Assembly (NCBI RefSeq): GCF_000179555.1
Contig: NZ_AECZ01000016.1
Coordinates: forward strand, 1-64,000
DNA from: Solidesulfovibrio fructosivorans JJ]
Lineage (GTDB): Bacteria; Desulfobacterota; Desulfovibrionia; Desulfovibrionales; Desulfovibrionaceae
DNA length: 64,000 nt
Direction: 5' to 3'
Within the stretch, counting starts at the first letter, position 1. Each line of letters starts with the position of its first letter. The position numbers and the translations under genes were made by a program. Positions 15,199-24,702 of the stretch are shown piece after piece. The notes below the pieces were generated by a model. The model was not told where the DNA came from and did no database searches. It was given only the letters and a program-made list of their open reading frames with translations.

Positions 15199-17934
15199 TC
15201 ATTGGATAAAATCAAGTTCGATGCCTTTTGCTTGCATCTGGGGGATACTCAGCAGTGCGCCCTTGTGCGTTAACTCACCGAATTTAAATGGCTTATTCCA
15301 CTCAAGACAATACCCCTCTTTTTTCAATTGCTTACGAAACGTGGGCTCGGGCAAGATGTCTGCCTCATACCCGTAGGCCTTGGCCCAGCGCTGAAAAATG
15401 GGGTAGGCGCCAGACACCCACAGGCGCAGGTTTCCTTCTCCATCTACCTGAAAATGTATTCTTTTTTCGATGGCACCCCCCTCGAAAACGGGTTTGGTCG
15501 CGCCTTCCTGCGGCATGGCCTTGGTCGCCATCCTGGCCATGTGCTCCAGGATGCGGTCGACAGCCGACTTGCGCGTGGGGCCGTCTTCGTCCGAGGTCGT
15601 ATTGATCACGGCTTGGTCTATGGATCGGATCTCATCATCGGAAATGTGTTCCTCGGCTCCAAGGATGCGGACCAGGGTGCGCAGGCCGAACCGGATGATG
15701 GCCGCGTTCAGGCGGGGGCGATCTGAGAGGCGGGGATCGACTTGGGCGAGCTCGGCCTCGATGCCGGCCGCCACATCGTCCTGGCTGACCGTCAGAGCGT
15801 AGTCGAGCAAGGTGCGGCCTAGAGCTTCCAGGGGGAGCAGCTTTATACTGCGGAAGTGCTCTAAAAAGGATTTACTCACGTTGCGCGAAAGCGAGACCGT
15901 GCAAAGCCGGTCGAGCAAGGCTGGTTCGCTGAATCCGGTTTCACCGATGATGCAGATCGGAGCGTCGTAGCGGTAGGTGCGCATGGTCTGGTCGGCGTAG
16001 CCGCGTTGGCCTTCGAAGGCATTGTACGTATCGCGAATCAGGTTGGAGACCATTTGCACCTGTTTCTCGTTCATCTTCGTGGATTTGTTCTCTTCGTAGA
16101 TGAGCGGGATGGTGTTGGATGCGGAGACCTGACGCATCATGGTAAATCTTGTCTGTTCGGCTATGGCACGGGGTGCGGATGTGATGCCCCAGAGGCGCAT
16201 GATGATCTCGCGGGCGGTTGAGGACTTGCCCGCGCCGGCCTCGCCTTCGATATTGAGCAGTGGGAAGGACTTGTATTCAGCATGGATGCGATCTTTGAAG
16301 AAGCAAGCCGTGGCCCAGCCAAGCACGGGGAGGGTGACTTCATACGCGTTGAAGTTGAAAAGAATTGGATTGAGCGAAGTGAGCGCTTCTTGAAATGCGG
16401 GCTCGATCTGTTGCAAAGAGCAACCGGACGCAATCTCGTTGAGATAGACCAAGTCGGTGCGACAACAATGAGGAGCCAGTGCTCCGTGCTCGGTGACGAA
16501 TTGGAGTTCGCCGGTCGGCGTTGGATGAAATCCCGCTGTACGGGTGCCGGATTTTTGTTCGAGGTCGAAGTGGGCGACGTGGCGTTTGACCAACTGGACG
16601 ACTTCAATGTTGCCGGTAAAACTGAATTCAGCGTCTGGAAGGACCTTGAGGAACTTTTGTGATGAAATCCAGCAATCCGGCGTCAAAGTAATCTCTCGAC
16701 GCTTCTTGCAATTCTGCAAGTGAGCCTTGATATATTGACCTTCTCCGTCGATATAGATGGATTCGAAAGGTTCGATTTTGAATGATGCGACGACTTTCGA
16801 GACTTCCATTTCGGCTTTGGCGTCCCATTTTACCAGTTTGAGCACGCCGTCTTCTTCGACGACTCTGGTTGTTGTGTCGAGAATTGATTGATGTTTTGCA
16901 ATGTCTTTACTGAATTGATTTACCTCATCGAGGCAATGCTTAACTGCATCGAGCCCTTGCAGTCTGGCAAGGTCGTTGAAGTCCGTGTCTTTTTCTCCGC
17001 GCTCAACGTCGAATTTTGGCATTGCAATTGATGCGTTGATTGCTTTTGCCGCTTCTGTGCCTTTATCAATTCCCGGATTTTTGCCAGTTTTTGCAAATGT
17101 TGCATGGTCGTCGTCGGCACAGATCGTGATTGCGCGGTTGGGGTAGTATTTGCGGGCCTGCTTTGCCACGGGGAGCAGGTTGCCGGCATTGAACGCGACC
17201 AGCACGGTCGCGCCGGTCGCCGCGTGGATGGATGCGGCTGTGGCGTAGCCCTCGGCGATGTGCAGGGGTTGGCTGGGGTCACCTTTGATCGGGAAAAAGC
17301 CGCCGTCGATTTGGCCGCCACGCAGGAAACGCTTTTGCCCGTCCGGCTGGATAAATTGCATGGACATGGGCTTGCCATCGGGGTCGAGCACGGGGACCGT
17401 GAGCAGTTCTGCGGGTGAAACTTTGGTTCCGGGCGCGGCCTGGATGCCTTTTCGGATCAGGTATGGGTGCTCGGGATTGGCCGGGGGCAGTTTCGCCAGG
17501 ATGCGTTCGGCACGGACGCGGGCCTGGGCCTGGGCCTGGGCGAGTTCGGCTTGTCTGCGGGCCTTATCCGCCTCAATGCGCGCCGCCAGGGCCTTGCGTT
17601 CGGCCGGGGTCAGTGGCTGGGTGCGTTTTTGGGTCCAGGTGCCGGTTTCGCCGGTCACAAAATTCTGGAACCAGCCGGATGGATTTTCATCAGCATGGAA
17701 AAGATACGCACCATCCTTGGTCCTTGGGCGGCCTGACACGGGGCAGCGATGCAGGTGGCCGTCAGTAATTATTTCGGTCGGTTCGATGCCAGCGGCGGCA
17801 AGCACCTGCGCGAATTCGTTGACTGGATTTATATTGACATTGCCGGCCACAGGACGTATTGAATCATTGTCAGGTGATTCCATTTGATTTTCCGTGAGCC
17901 CCGGTTGCAGCCGGGGCTTTCGCTTTTCAGACAT
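15199..17934 (-). CDS. phage/satellite-type primase-helicase (Toprim plus DUF927-like ATPase)
   Basis: About 911 residues. The N-terminal third has a cluster of Ala/Gln/Arg-rich coiled coil, then a Toprim-like region (QPLHIAEGYATAASIHAAT, AITICADDDHA with acidic DDD, DTDFNDLA), typical of plasmid and phage primases. The C-terminal half resembles the DUF927 helicase-type ATPase, with Walker A GEAGAGKSST and a later sensor-like region NTIPLIYEENKST. Such proteins prime and unwind replication of satellites and integrative elements. The start is uncertain: the ATG at 17934 reads through a GC hairpin, and an ATG at 17883 beyond the hairpin (MESPDNDS) is also plausible. The iteron cluster lies directly after its stop. 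Confidence 0.85.
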   Translation of the reverse strand: MSEKRKPRLQPGLTENQMESPDNDSIRPVAGNVNINPVNEFAQVLAAAGIEPTEIITDGHLHRCPVSGRPRTKDGAYLFHADENPSGWFQNFVTGETGTWTQKRTQPLTPAERKALAARIEADKARRQAELAQAQAQARVRAERILAKLPPANPEHPYLIRKGIQAAPGTKVSPAELLTVPVLDPDGKPMSMQFIQPDGQKRFLRGGQIDGGFFPIKGDPSQPLHIAEGYATAASIHAATGATVLVAFNAGNLLPVAKQARKYYPNRAITICADDDHATFAKTGKNPGIDKGTEAAKAINASIAMPKFDVERGEKDTDFNDLARLQGLDAVKHCLDEVNQFSKDIAKHQSILDTTTRVVEEDGVLKLVKWDAKAEMEVSKVVASFKIEPFESIYIDGEGQYIKAHLQNCKKRREITLTPDCWISSQKFLKVLPDAEFSFTGNIEVVQLVKRHVAHFDLEQKSGTRTAGFHPTPTGELQFVTEHGALAPHCCRTDLVYLNEIASGCSLQQIEPAFQEALTSLNPILFNFNAYEVTLPVLGWATACFFKDRIHAEYKSFPLLNIEGEAGAGKSSTAREIIMRLWGITSAPRAIAEQTRFTMMRQVSASNTIPLIYEENKSTKMNEKQVQMVSNLIRDTYNAFEGQRGYADQTMRTYRYDAPICIIGETGFSEPALLDRLCTVSLSRNVSKSFLEHFRSIKLLPLEALGRTLLDYALTVSQDDVAAGIEAELAQVDPRLSDRPRLNAAIIRFGLRTLVRILGAEEHISDDEIRSIDQAVINTTSDEDGPTRKSAVDRILEHMARMATKAMPQEGATKPVFEGGAIEKRIHFQVDGEGNLRLWVSGAYPIFQRWAKAYGYEADILPEPTFRKQLKKEGYCLEWNKPFKFGELTHKGALLSIPQMQAKGIELDFIQ
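17897..17928 (+). terminator. terminator-like hairpin at the primase gene start
   Basis: AGCCCCGG (17897-17904) and CCGGGGCT (17911-17918) form an 8-bp stem, followed on the plus strand by TTTCGCTTTT. It overlaps the first codons of the longer version of the primase gene. It could end plus-strand transcripts or attenuate the primase mRNA. Confidence 0.4.
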
Positions 17935-18031
17935 CCCTTCCCATTTTGATGCTGCACAGCGCGAAGCCGAATACAATTATTAGTGCTTTCGCATCAGTGT
18001 TATGTTGCGCGCCGTGCGATAAATGATTTAA

Positions 18032-18280
18032 CTAAACTGTCTTGCGTGGCCGACCGCGCTTCTTTTTTTGCGACAACGAGGGCGGTGTTAGCGCCTGTTG
18101 CGCCGTCAACTTCGCATTAAAAAATTCTTGCACCTGCGATTCAAGCCACACCGGACGGCGGCCAAGCCGGATCGGAGCCGGTATTATGTCGTAATTCTTG
18201 CGTGACAAATGGTTTTCAATCGCCTTGACGGTCGTCTTGAAGACCTTTGCAAGATCTGACTTTTCTAGAATCGGATCCAT
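18032..18280 (-). CDS. small HTH DNA-binding protein with AT-hook tail (second copy)
   Basis: An 82-residue paralogue of the 36-329 protein. It shares the HTH layout (DLAKVFKTTVKAIENHLSRK), the PAPIRLGRRPVW strand and the C-terminal AT-hook RGRPRK at 75-80. The start is the ATG at 18280, 9 bases after the stop of the Cro-like gene, with which it is probably co-transcribed. Its place right after the lysogeny-type switch suits an early regulator or excisionase-like protein. Confidence 0.75.
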   Translation of the reverse strand: MDPILEKSDLAKVFKTTVKAIENHLSRKNYDIIPAPIRLGRRPVWLESQVQEFFNAKLTAQQALTPPSLSQKKKRGRPRKTV

Positions 18281-18289
18281 GGCGAGCAC

Positions 18290-18496
18290 CTAATCGTCGA
18301 TCACTATGATTTTGACGCGCTTTGCTTTTTCACGTATTGCATTACTGATTTTTCTGCTCTTGCTATTACCTTTGATGACATTGTGAATATGGGCTGTTGA
18401 AACACCAAGGTCATGCGCCAAACCTGCGATCGAATATCCAGCAAGTGACAGCCCTGCCTTGATCTCCAATTCTGTAATATTTACGTTGGGTTGCAT
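18290..18496 (-). CDS. Cro/Ner-like small HTH regulator
   Basis: A 68-residue protein with a phage-type helix-turn-helix: SIAGLAHDLGVSTAHIHNVI followed by a basic KGNSKSRKISNAIREKAKR. The ATG at 18496 has GAGG upstream, within a perfect GAGGT-TG-ACCTC palindrome. It is divergent from the CI-like repressor, the standard Cro/CI geometry. It is first in the minus-strand order Cro, HTH/AT-hook, primase, which looks like an early replication operon. Confidence 0.75.
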   Translation of the reverse strand: MQPNVNITELEIKAGLSLAGYSIAGLAHDLGVSTAHIHNVIKGNSKSRKISNAIREKAKRVKIIVIDD

Positions 18497-18497
18497 T

Positions 18498-18633
18498 GAG
18501 GTTGACCTCGTTCCAAAAAATGTTATTTTTTTAAAAACGAGACAGAGAAGCCTACATTCACTGCCTGAAAATCGTTTTATTTCAATTTTTTTAAAAAAAC
18601 AACCAAAATAAAAAATAAATTTCATTTATTTTT
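18498..18633. promoter_or_regulatory. divergent operator/promoter region of the Cro/CI switch
   Basis: A strongly AT-rich intergenic stretch with two perfect inverted repeats: GAGGT-TG-ACCTC (18498-18509), next to the cro-like start, and AAAAATAAAT-TTC-ATTTATTTTT (18611-18633), 24 bases before the CI-like start. They are the obvious candidate binding sites for the two HTH proteins. Confidence 0.5.
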
Positions 18634-18657
18634 AATTTATTATTTTAGGTGGTTATC

Positions 18658-19158
18658 ATGGAAATACATGACCGACTTGAACTTACTCTTCGAAAAATTC
18701 CCGGAGAAAACGTTGAAGAAAAAGCCAAAGTAATGGGGGTCGCAGGCCCTACTTTATATGCCTACCTAAGAGGCAAACGTGTCCCAAGCACAGAATTTCT
18801 CTTAAATTTAAAAGCAAAAACTGGGGTTAGCCTGGATTGGCTGCTGACTGGCGAGTGTGTCGGGGAAAAATCCAATGAAATCGATCAAGAGTATTTGGCA
18901 GCCGTGGAGGAGCGGCTCAACGTCTTGATCCAGTCTGGCGTGCCGATTAAACCTAAAATTCGTTATTTTATAAATAATTACAACAAGCTACTGACCGAGT
19001 CGTATAATTTTTTAATAAACGACTACGATATAAAAGATATTGATGACGGATTAAAAAAAATTCTTCCATTTTTAAAAATTACATTCACACTGACATATCC
19101 GGTGGATGATTGCACGGAAGAACCCGAGCCGCAGTTCCGCGAGAGCGAGCCCATCTAA
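18658..19158 (+). CDS. CI-like phage repressor
   Basis: A 166-residue protein. The N-terminal XRE/CI-type helix-turn-helix is clear: VEEKAKVMGVAGPTLYAYL, then a RGKRVPSTEFLLNLKAKTG recognition segment and SLDWLLTGE, hallmarks of CI-repressor HTH domains. The C-terminal half has no LexA/CI protease Ser-Lys motif that I can see and is rich in Asn, Ile and Lys. The ATG at 18658 follows AGGTGG by 5 bases. Low GC relative to the chromosome on its right agrees with foreign origin. Confidence 0.8.
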   Translation: MEIHDRLELTLRKIPGENVEEKAKVMGVAGPTLYAYLRGKRVPSTEFLLNLKAKTGVSLDWLLTGECVGEKSNEIDQEYLAAVEERLNVLIQSGVPIKPKIRYFINNYNKLLTESYNFLINDYDIKDIDDGLKKILPFLKITFTLTYPVDDCTEEPEPQFRESEPI

Positions 19159-19318
19159 ATTACGCCCCATCCCCTGCTTCACTTGCTCCAATTTTGCTCC
19201 ACCGGGGATGCGAATCGGGGCGAAAAGGCGGGAAAATGTGAGGGTGGGCGAGAGGCTATGGGAGCGAAATTTTTAAAAAATTCACTATAACTAGCTAATA
19301 TAATTTAGCTATCCGCGA

Positions 19319-19365
<47 letters not shown>

Positions 19366-19377
19366 AAAAGAAATCAA

Positions 19378-19406
19378 GGGGTTGGCCCAAAGGCCGGCCC
19401 CTTTTT
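19378..19406 (+). terminator. Rho-independent terminator of the original tRNA gene
   Basis: GGGGTTGGCC (19378-19387), loop CAAA, GGCCGGCCCC (19392-19401), with two G-U pairs, followed by TTTTT. It sits 12 bases after the tRNA CCA end. The 290 bases from here to 19696 hold no gene that I can support. Confidence 0.75.
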
Positions 19407-19696
19407 CGTTGCGACCTATTGCTCCCCCAGGTCGAGCGGGGAAGCGATCAGTTTGGCACGAGCAAAAGGGTGGTGCTCGGCCAGAAGCCCCGCCCTTCGC
19501 CTCCCATCGCCGCCCCGGCCGAAATCCGCCCTCTTCCCCCACACGCTATAAAAGAGTTCCCGACAAGGATTGCGGGCAACCCCAAACAGGAATAGCTTGC
19601 GCCTGCTTTTCCCGACGGCCGCCGGCAACAGGATCGTATCTCCGGCCCTGCCTGTGTTGTATCCTTGCATGATTTTGCTGCAGACCGAGGGCGAAA

Positions 19697-21268
19697 ATGA
19701 GTAAGTTGCATCTTAATTTCAAGGACCGTGTCGGTATCGTATCCGATATTTCTTCACAACTTGCCCGCAATGGCCTTAATATCTTGACAATGGAAGTCGT
19801 GCAAAAAGAAGGATGCGCACACCTTTTCATTGAGATCGACCATGGGGACAAACCCTGCCCCCGCGAAAACATCCTCAAAATGCTTGCCTGTTTCAACGAT
19901 CTGCTCGAAATTCAGTTTATCAGCGTCATGCCGCACGAAAAGCAAGAAAACCTCCTCCGTATCGTCCTCGACAATATCGACGAATCGGTTATTGCCATTG
20001 ATGGAAGCGGATGCCTTACCCTGATAAACAGCATCGCCCGGAGCAACTTCAAGTGCCAGACCGATGACATCATCGGCAAGCATATCCGCGAATTGCATTT
20101 CCCGGACAGCCCCATACTCGACTGCCTGCATGGAAAGCGCTTCAATAATGTCAAGAAAAGCATGCTCCATGGGAAAAAACGCCTGCAGTACTTTGTCACG
20201 GCCCGACCGATCATGGACGATTCCGGCGATGTTCTGGGAGCCATTGAAATCGTCAAGGACGCGCAGGAAATAAAAAGCCTGGCCAAGACCATGTGCGAGC
20301 CCGACGAGATCGGTTTCAGCGACATCATCGGCACCAGCGCCGCGTTGCGCCAAGCGGTGGGCATCGCCGAAAAAATCGCCGCCACCGAGGCCATCATCAC
20401 CATCCGAGGCGAATCCGGCACGGGCAAGGACCTCCTTGCCCAGGCCATACACACGGGGAGCGGGCGGGGCGGCCAATTCGTGACCATCAACTGCGCGGCC
20501 GTCCCGGAAACGCTGCTCGAAAGCGAATTGTTCGGCTATGTGGGCGGCGCCTTTTCCGGGGCCAGAAAACAAGGCCGTCCCGGCTTGTTCGAGATCGCCG
20601 GCGACGGGACGGTTTTTCTCGACGAAATTGGCGAAATGCCGCTCACGGCCCAGGCCAAGATCCTCCGCCTGATCCAGAGCCGCCGCATACGCCGCCTGGG
20701 CGACGGCCGCGAAATCCCGGTCAACGCCCGCATCATCACGGCCACCAACCGCAATCTGGAGGAACTCGTCGGGAAACACCTTTTCCGCGAGGACCTCTAC
20801 TACCGCATCAACGTTCTCCCCCTGCACATCCCGCCGCTTCGCGAACGCCCGGAGGACATCCCCATTCTCGCCGAGCACTTCCTGTTTCAGCTCTCGTCCA
20901 GGCTCGGCAAGGGATTGCTGTCCTTCGACGCCCAGGCCCAAAAAAGGCTCATCCAGCACCACTGGCCCGGCAACGTCCGCGAACTCAAAAACGTCGTGGA
21001 GCGGGCCGCCATCCTGTCCGAATCCACGACCATCGGCGCGGATTCCATCCTGCTCGTCCACGAACTCGGGCGCTCCCACAAGGCCGTCCCGCCCACCTCC
21101 CCCGAGTTCTCGGGAGAACCACTGCGCGTCGCCATCGACCGCTATGAGCGCGGCCTGCTGCTCGCCGCCTTGAAAGAGAAAAAAAGCCTGCGCCAAGCCG
21201 CCAAGACACTTGGCATCTCGCATACGGCCCTGCGCAACAAGCTCCAGAAGCACCATTTGGAAAGCTGA
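19697..21268 (+). CDS. ACT-PAS-AAA enhancer-binding regulator (TyrR-like architecture)
   Basis: A 523-residue regulator. Residues 1-75 form an ACT-like amino-acid-sensing domain (LNFKDRVGIVSDISSQLARN), 80-190 a PAS domain, 205-440 an AAA+ sigma-54-activator domain (Walker A GESGTGKD 238-245, Walker B VFLDEIGEM 307-315), and the end a TyrR/Fis-type HTH (LRQAAKTLGISHTALRNKL). The sigma-54 contact loop reads GAFSGA (284-289) rather than GAFTGA. It lies just upstream of alanine dehydrogenase, with two palindromes between them, so amino-acid-responsive control of ald is likely. Confidence 0.9.
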   Translation: MSKLHLNFKDRVGIVSDISSQLARNGLNILTMEVVQKEGCAHLFIEIDHGDKPCPRENILKMLACFNDLLEIQFISVMPHEKQENLLRIVLDNIDESVIAIDGSGCLTLINSIARSNFKCQTDDIIGKHIRELHFPDSPILDCLHGKRFNNVKKSMLHGKKRLQYFVTARPIMDDSGDVLGAIEIVKDAQEIKSLAKTMCEPDEIGFSDIIGTSAALRQAVGIAEKIAATEAIITIRGESGTGKDLLAQAIHTGSGRGGQFVTINCAAVPETLLESELFGYVGGAFSGARKQGRPGLFEIAGDGTVFLDEIGEMPLTAQAKILRLIQSRRIRRLGDGREIPVNARIITATNRNLEELVGKHLFREDLYYRINVLPLHIPPLRERPEDIPILAEHFLFQLSSRLGKGLLSFDAQAQKRLIQHHWPGNVRELKNVVERAAILSESTTIGADSILLVHELGRSHKAVPPTSPEFSGEPLRVAIDRYERGLLLAALKEKKSLRQAAKTLGISHTALRNKLQKHHLES

Positions 21269-21276
21269 CGAACCAT

Positions 21277-21344
21277 CTGGAAACATTTCTTTCCAGAAAG
21301 CCAACCTCTCCATATTCCAGCATGTTTCCAAATACCTTGGAAAC
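21277..21344 (+). promoter_or_regulatory. two palindromes upstream of ald
   Basis: CTGGAAA-N6-TTTCCAG at 21277-21296 and GTTTCCAA-N5-TTGGAAAC at 21324-21344 are perfect inverted repeats sharing the TGGAAA core, lying 8 and 55 bases after the regulator stop. They are good candidates for its binding sites. I could not find a convincing GG-N10-GC sigma-54 promoter before ald. Confidence 0.55.
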
Positions 21345-21624
21345 AGTGGCACGTCTTCGTTACACTGACACGATTGTTATACATTGCGGAGCACTGCGGC
21401 AGTGGCGCATGCCGCCATGTCGACTGTCCAGGTTTGTAAAAAATTATATTTAAAAAACAGAATGTTATGGAAAACAATTTTTAAGAGCGCCACCGCGCCC
21501 GACAGCGGAGCGCAACGCCTGGGACCCAAAAATACGGGGCGTTCCTTTGGCAAGCAATTTACTTTTTTAGAAAAAGCCAAAAGGCAGGGCCCCGAATTCA
21601 CAACTTGCAACCCGGAGCGTCGAA

Positions 21625-22737
21625 ATGATTGTCGGAATTCTCAAAGAGATCAAAACGGAAGAACACCGTGTCTGCATGACTCCTGCCGGCGTGGAAGTGA
21701 TGTGCCAGCGTGGCCACACCCTGCTGGTCGAGCGCAATGCGGGCGCCGGCAGTGGCTTCCCGGATGCCGCCTATGTCGAAGCCGGGGCGGAAATCGTGGC
21801 GACGGCCAAGGAAGTCTACGCGCGCTCCGAAATGGTGATGCACGTCAAGGAGCCTCTGGCCCAGGAATACGGCCTGATCCGCGAAGGACAGATCGTGTTC
21901 ACCTATCTCCACCTGGCGGCCGATGAGGAGCTTACCAAGGGCATCATCAACAGCAAGTGCATCGCCATCGCCTACGAAACCATGCAGCGGGCCGACGGTT
22001 CCCTCCCCCTGCTCACACCCATGAGCGAAGTCGCCGGCAGAATGGCTATTCAGCAGGGCGCCAAGTACCTGGAGATGGAACATGGCGGCCATGGCGTGCT
22101 GCTCGGCGGCGTCACTGGCGTGGCTCCGGCGGTCGTGCTGGTCATCGGCGGCGGCGAAGTCGGCGCCAATGCGGCCAAGATGGCCTGCGGCCTGGGCGCC
22201 AAGGTCTACCTCCTGGACATGAACCTGGATCGTCTGCGCTATCTTTCCGACATCATGCCGAAAAACTGCTTCCCGCTCATGTCGAGCCCGGCCACGGTGC
22301 GCGAGCTGGTCAAGCAGGCTGACGTCGTGGTCGGCGCGGTGCTCATCCCCGGCGCCAAAACGCCCAAGCTGGTCACCAAGGACATGCTCAAGACCATGAA
22401 GAAGGGTTCCGTCCTGGTGGATGTGGCCATCGACCAGGGTGGGTGCTTCGAGACTTCCAAGCCCACGACGCACACCGACCCCATCTACACCGTGGATGGG
22501 GTCGTCCACTATTGCGTGGCCAACATGCCAGGCGCCGTCGCCAAGACCTCGACCATGGCCTTGACGAACGCGACCCTGCCCTATGCCCTGGAAATCGCCA
22601 CCAAGGGTTGGAAGCAGGCCATGCGCGATACGCTGGAGATCAAACGCGGCGCCAACGCCGTGGACGGCAAGATCACCTTCAAGGGCGTTTCCGATGCCTT
22701 TGGCCTTGCTTACACGCCGGTGGAAAGCCTGCTGTAG
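21625..22737 (+). CDS. ald: alanine dehydrogenase
   Basis: A 370-residue NAD-dependent L-alanine dehydrogenase (alanine to pyruvate plus ammonia), full length. Conserved features: N-terminal MIVGILKEIKTEEHRV, the active-site region MHVKEPLAQEYGLI, YLHLAAD, and the Rossmann nucleotide-binding loop VIGGGEVGANAAKMA. The upstream activator with an ACT domain and the downstream APC permease place it in an amino-acid oxidation locus. Pyruvate would feed pyruvate oxidation in a sulfate reducer. GGAG lies 7 bases before the ATG. Confidence 0.96.
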   Translation: MIVGILKEIKTEEHRVCMTPAGVEVMCQRGHTLLVERNAGAGSGFPDAAYVEAGAEIVATAKEVYARSEMVMHVKEPLAQEYGLIREGQIVFTYLHLAADEELTKGIINSKCIAIAYETMQRADGSLPLLTPMSEVAGRMAIQQGAKYLEMEHGGHGVLLGGVTGVAPAVVLVIGGGEVGANAAKMACGLGAKVYLLDMNLDRLRYLSDIMPKNCFPLMSSPATVRELVKQADVVVGAVLIPGAKTPKLVTKDMLKTMKKGSVLVDVAIDQGGCFETSKPTTHTDPIYTVDGVVHYCVANMPGAVAKTSTMALTNATLPYALEIATKGWKQAMRDTLEIKRGANAVDGKITFKGVSDAFGLAYTPVESLL

Positions 22738-22750
22738 ATAGCCCCTACGC

Positions 22751-22783
22751 CCCGGGTGCGGTTTCCAAAGCGCCGCACCCGGG
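22751..22783. terminator. GC-rich hairpin after ald
   Basis: CCCGGGTGCGG (22751-22761) pairs perfectly with CCGCACCCGGG (22773-22783), 11 bp, just after the ald stop. No T-run follows, so it may be a stabilising or partial-termination hairpin. The remaining 260 bases before the permease hold no gene. Confidence 0.45.
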
Positions 22784-23046
22784 AGTCCGGCATTTCGCGC
22801 CTCCCGCCTGCCGTCCTTCGGGGCCCAGACGGAGGGCGCGCCAAAGTGGGCGCGTTCCTGGCGACGGCATTTTCCCAAAAGCCCCAAAAGGACGATTTCC
22901 GCCCCGGCAAGGGCAACGAAGCACAACCTCTACCGGCGCTCGTGGGTCGGCGGCCAAAAGGAGAAGACAACACCACACGGATGGCGTTTCGATCCATTCT
23001 ATATCCATTTCAGGCATTTAACACAAAAAGCCCGTAAGGAAATGCA

Positions 23047-24657
23047 ATGGACAATCTGTGGAGAAGAAAAAGTATCGCTGCGTTGCAAAAAGAAGCCACG
23101 CTCAAAAACGGTTTCAAGAAGACTCTGGGGCCCATCAACCTGACGGCCATCGGCATCGGCGCGGTCATCGGGGCGGGAATCTTCGTCTTAACCGGGCAGG
23201 CCGCGGCGGATTATGCCGGCCCGGCTGTCGTGTTGTCCTTCGTGCTGGCCGCCATCTGTTGCGGCTTCGCCGGACTCTGCTATGCGGAGTTCGCCTCCAT
23301 GATCCCCATCGCCGGCAGCGCCTACACCTATGCCTATGCCACCTTGGGCGAAATGCTGGCCTGGTTCATCGGCTGGGATCTGATACTGGAGTACGCCGTG
23401 TGCGCCTCCACCGTGGCCGTCGGCTGGTCGGGCTACATGGTGAGCTTTCTCAAAACCGTCGGCGTCCATGTGCCCCCCGACTTCATCGATGCGCCCGGAA
23501 CCCATCTGATCTTCCTTTCCAGCGCCCTGTTGCAGAAAATCCATCTCAGCATGCCCGAAGGCTGGTACCAGCTTTCGGCCTATGCCAGGGACGTGCAGGC
23601 CGCCGGGGTCAATCTGGCCGATCTGCCGCACGCCACGTCGCTTTTCAACTTGCCGGCGTGTCTTATCGTGCTGCTGCTTACGGGGGTGCTCATCCGCGGC
23701 ATCAAGGAATCCGCCACGGTCAACGCCTGTATTGTGGCGCTGAAAATCTGTATCGTCCTTCTGGTCATCGCGGTCGGCGCCTTCTATGTCACGCCGTCCA
23801 ACTGGATGCCGTTTTTGCCGAAAAACACCGGTGAGTTCGGCCACTTCGGCCTCTCCGGCATCGTACGCGCGGCCGGAGTGGTCTTTTTCGCCTATATCGG
23901 CTTCGACGCGGTTTCCACCACGGCCCAGGAAGCACGCAACCCGCAACGCGACATGCCCATCGGCATCCTGGGCTCCCTGGTCATCTGCACCATCCTGTAC
24001 ATCCTGGTTTCCCTGGTCATTACCGGGGTGGCGCACTACACGAAGCTCAACGTGTCCGACCCGGTGGCCGTGGCCATCGACATCATGGGCATGCCGTGGC
24101 TGTCCATCCTGGTCAAACTCGGCGCCATCGCCGGCCTGACTTCGGTGATCCTGGTCTTTCTCATGGGACAACCCCGGGTGTTTTTCAGCATGTCCCGGGA
24201 TGGCCTGCTGCCGCCGAGCTTCTCGAAGATGCATCCCCGGTTCGGCACGCCCGTCATGACCACGGCGGTCACCGGGGTTGTCGTGTCCCTGGTTTCGGGA
24301 TTTTTTCCCATCGGCATTCTGGGCGAGCTGGTCTCCATCGGCACGCTGTTCGCGTTCGCCGTCGTCTGTGCCGGCGTGCTTGTCCTGCGCTATCGCCAAC
24401 CCGACCTGGAACGCCCGTTCCGCACCCCGCTTATGCCGATAACGCCGATCCTGGGCTGCCTCAGCTGCCTGTACCTGGCCTGCGGTCTGCCGGGCGCGAC
24501 CTGGATCCGACTGCTGGTCTGGCTGGGCATCGGCCTTTGCATCTACTTCCTCTACGGGATCAAGCACAGCAAGCTGCGCCTGGCGACGGAACTCGCTGTC
24601 GCCCCCGTCGAAGCCGAAGCCGTTGAGGTCGAAGCCGTTCCCGAACGCCTGTCGTAA
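23047..24657 (+). CDS. APC-family amino acid permease
   Basis: A 536-residue integral membrane transporter with about 12-14 hydrophobic segments. The hallmark of the cationic-amino-acid/YfnA-like APC branch is in TM1 ([17 protein letters not shown]), with further conserved [19 protein letters not shown] and [16 protein letters not shown] long loop around residues 140-200 separates early helices. The C-terminus is acidic ([13 protein letters not shown]). AAGGAA precedes the ATG. Position after ald suggests uptake of alanine or a related amino acid, though the substrate is not fixed by sequence. Confidence 0.9.
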   Translation: MDNLWRRKSIAALQKEATLKNGFKKTLGPINLTAIGIGAVIGAGIFVLTGQAAADYAGPAVVLSFVLAAICCGFAGLCYAEFASMIPIAGSAYTYAYATLGEMLAWFIGWDLILEYAVCASTVAVGWSGYMVSFLKTVGVHVPPDFIDAPGTHLIFLSSALLQKIHLSMPEGWYQLSAYARDVQAAGVNLADLPHATSLFNLPACLIVLLLTGVLIRGIKESATVNACIVALKICIVLLVIAVGAFYVTPSNWMPFLPKNTGEFGHFGLSGIVRAAGVVFFAYIGFDAVSTTAQEARNPQRDMPIGILGSLVICTILYILVSLVITGVAHYTKLNVSDPVAVAIDIMGMPWLSILVKLGAIAGLTSVILVFLMGQPRVFFSMSRDGLLPPSFSKMHPRFGTPVMTTAVTGVVVSLVSGFFPIGILGELVSIGTLFAFAVVCAGVLVLRYRQPDLERPFRTPLMPITPILGCLSCLYLACGLPGATWIRLLVWLGIGLCIYFLYGIKHSKLRLATELAVAPVEAEAVEVEAVPERLS

Positions 24658-24668
24658 GGCATCGCTCC

Positions 24669-24702
24669 GGGGGGGAACCTTTCTGAGGAAACGGTTCCCC
24701 CC
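24669..24702. terminator. hairpin after the permease gene
   Basis: GGGGGGAACC and GGTTCCCCCC form a 10-bp stem with a 13-base loop 12 bases after the permease stop. No T-run follows on the plus strand. Probably a transcript-end structure. Confidence 0.5.

Noticed and set aside
21347-21362. TGGCACGTCTTCGTTA as a sigma-54 promoter for ald
   Set aside because: The -24 half fits but there is no GC at the -12 position at the required 10-base distance.
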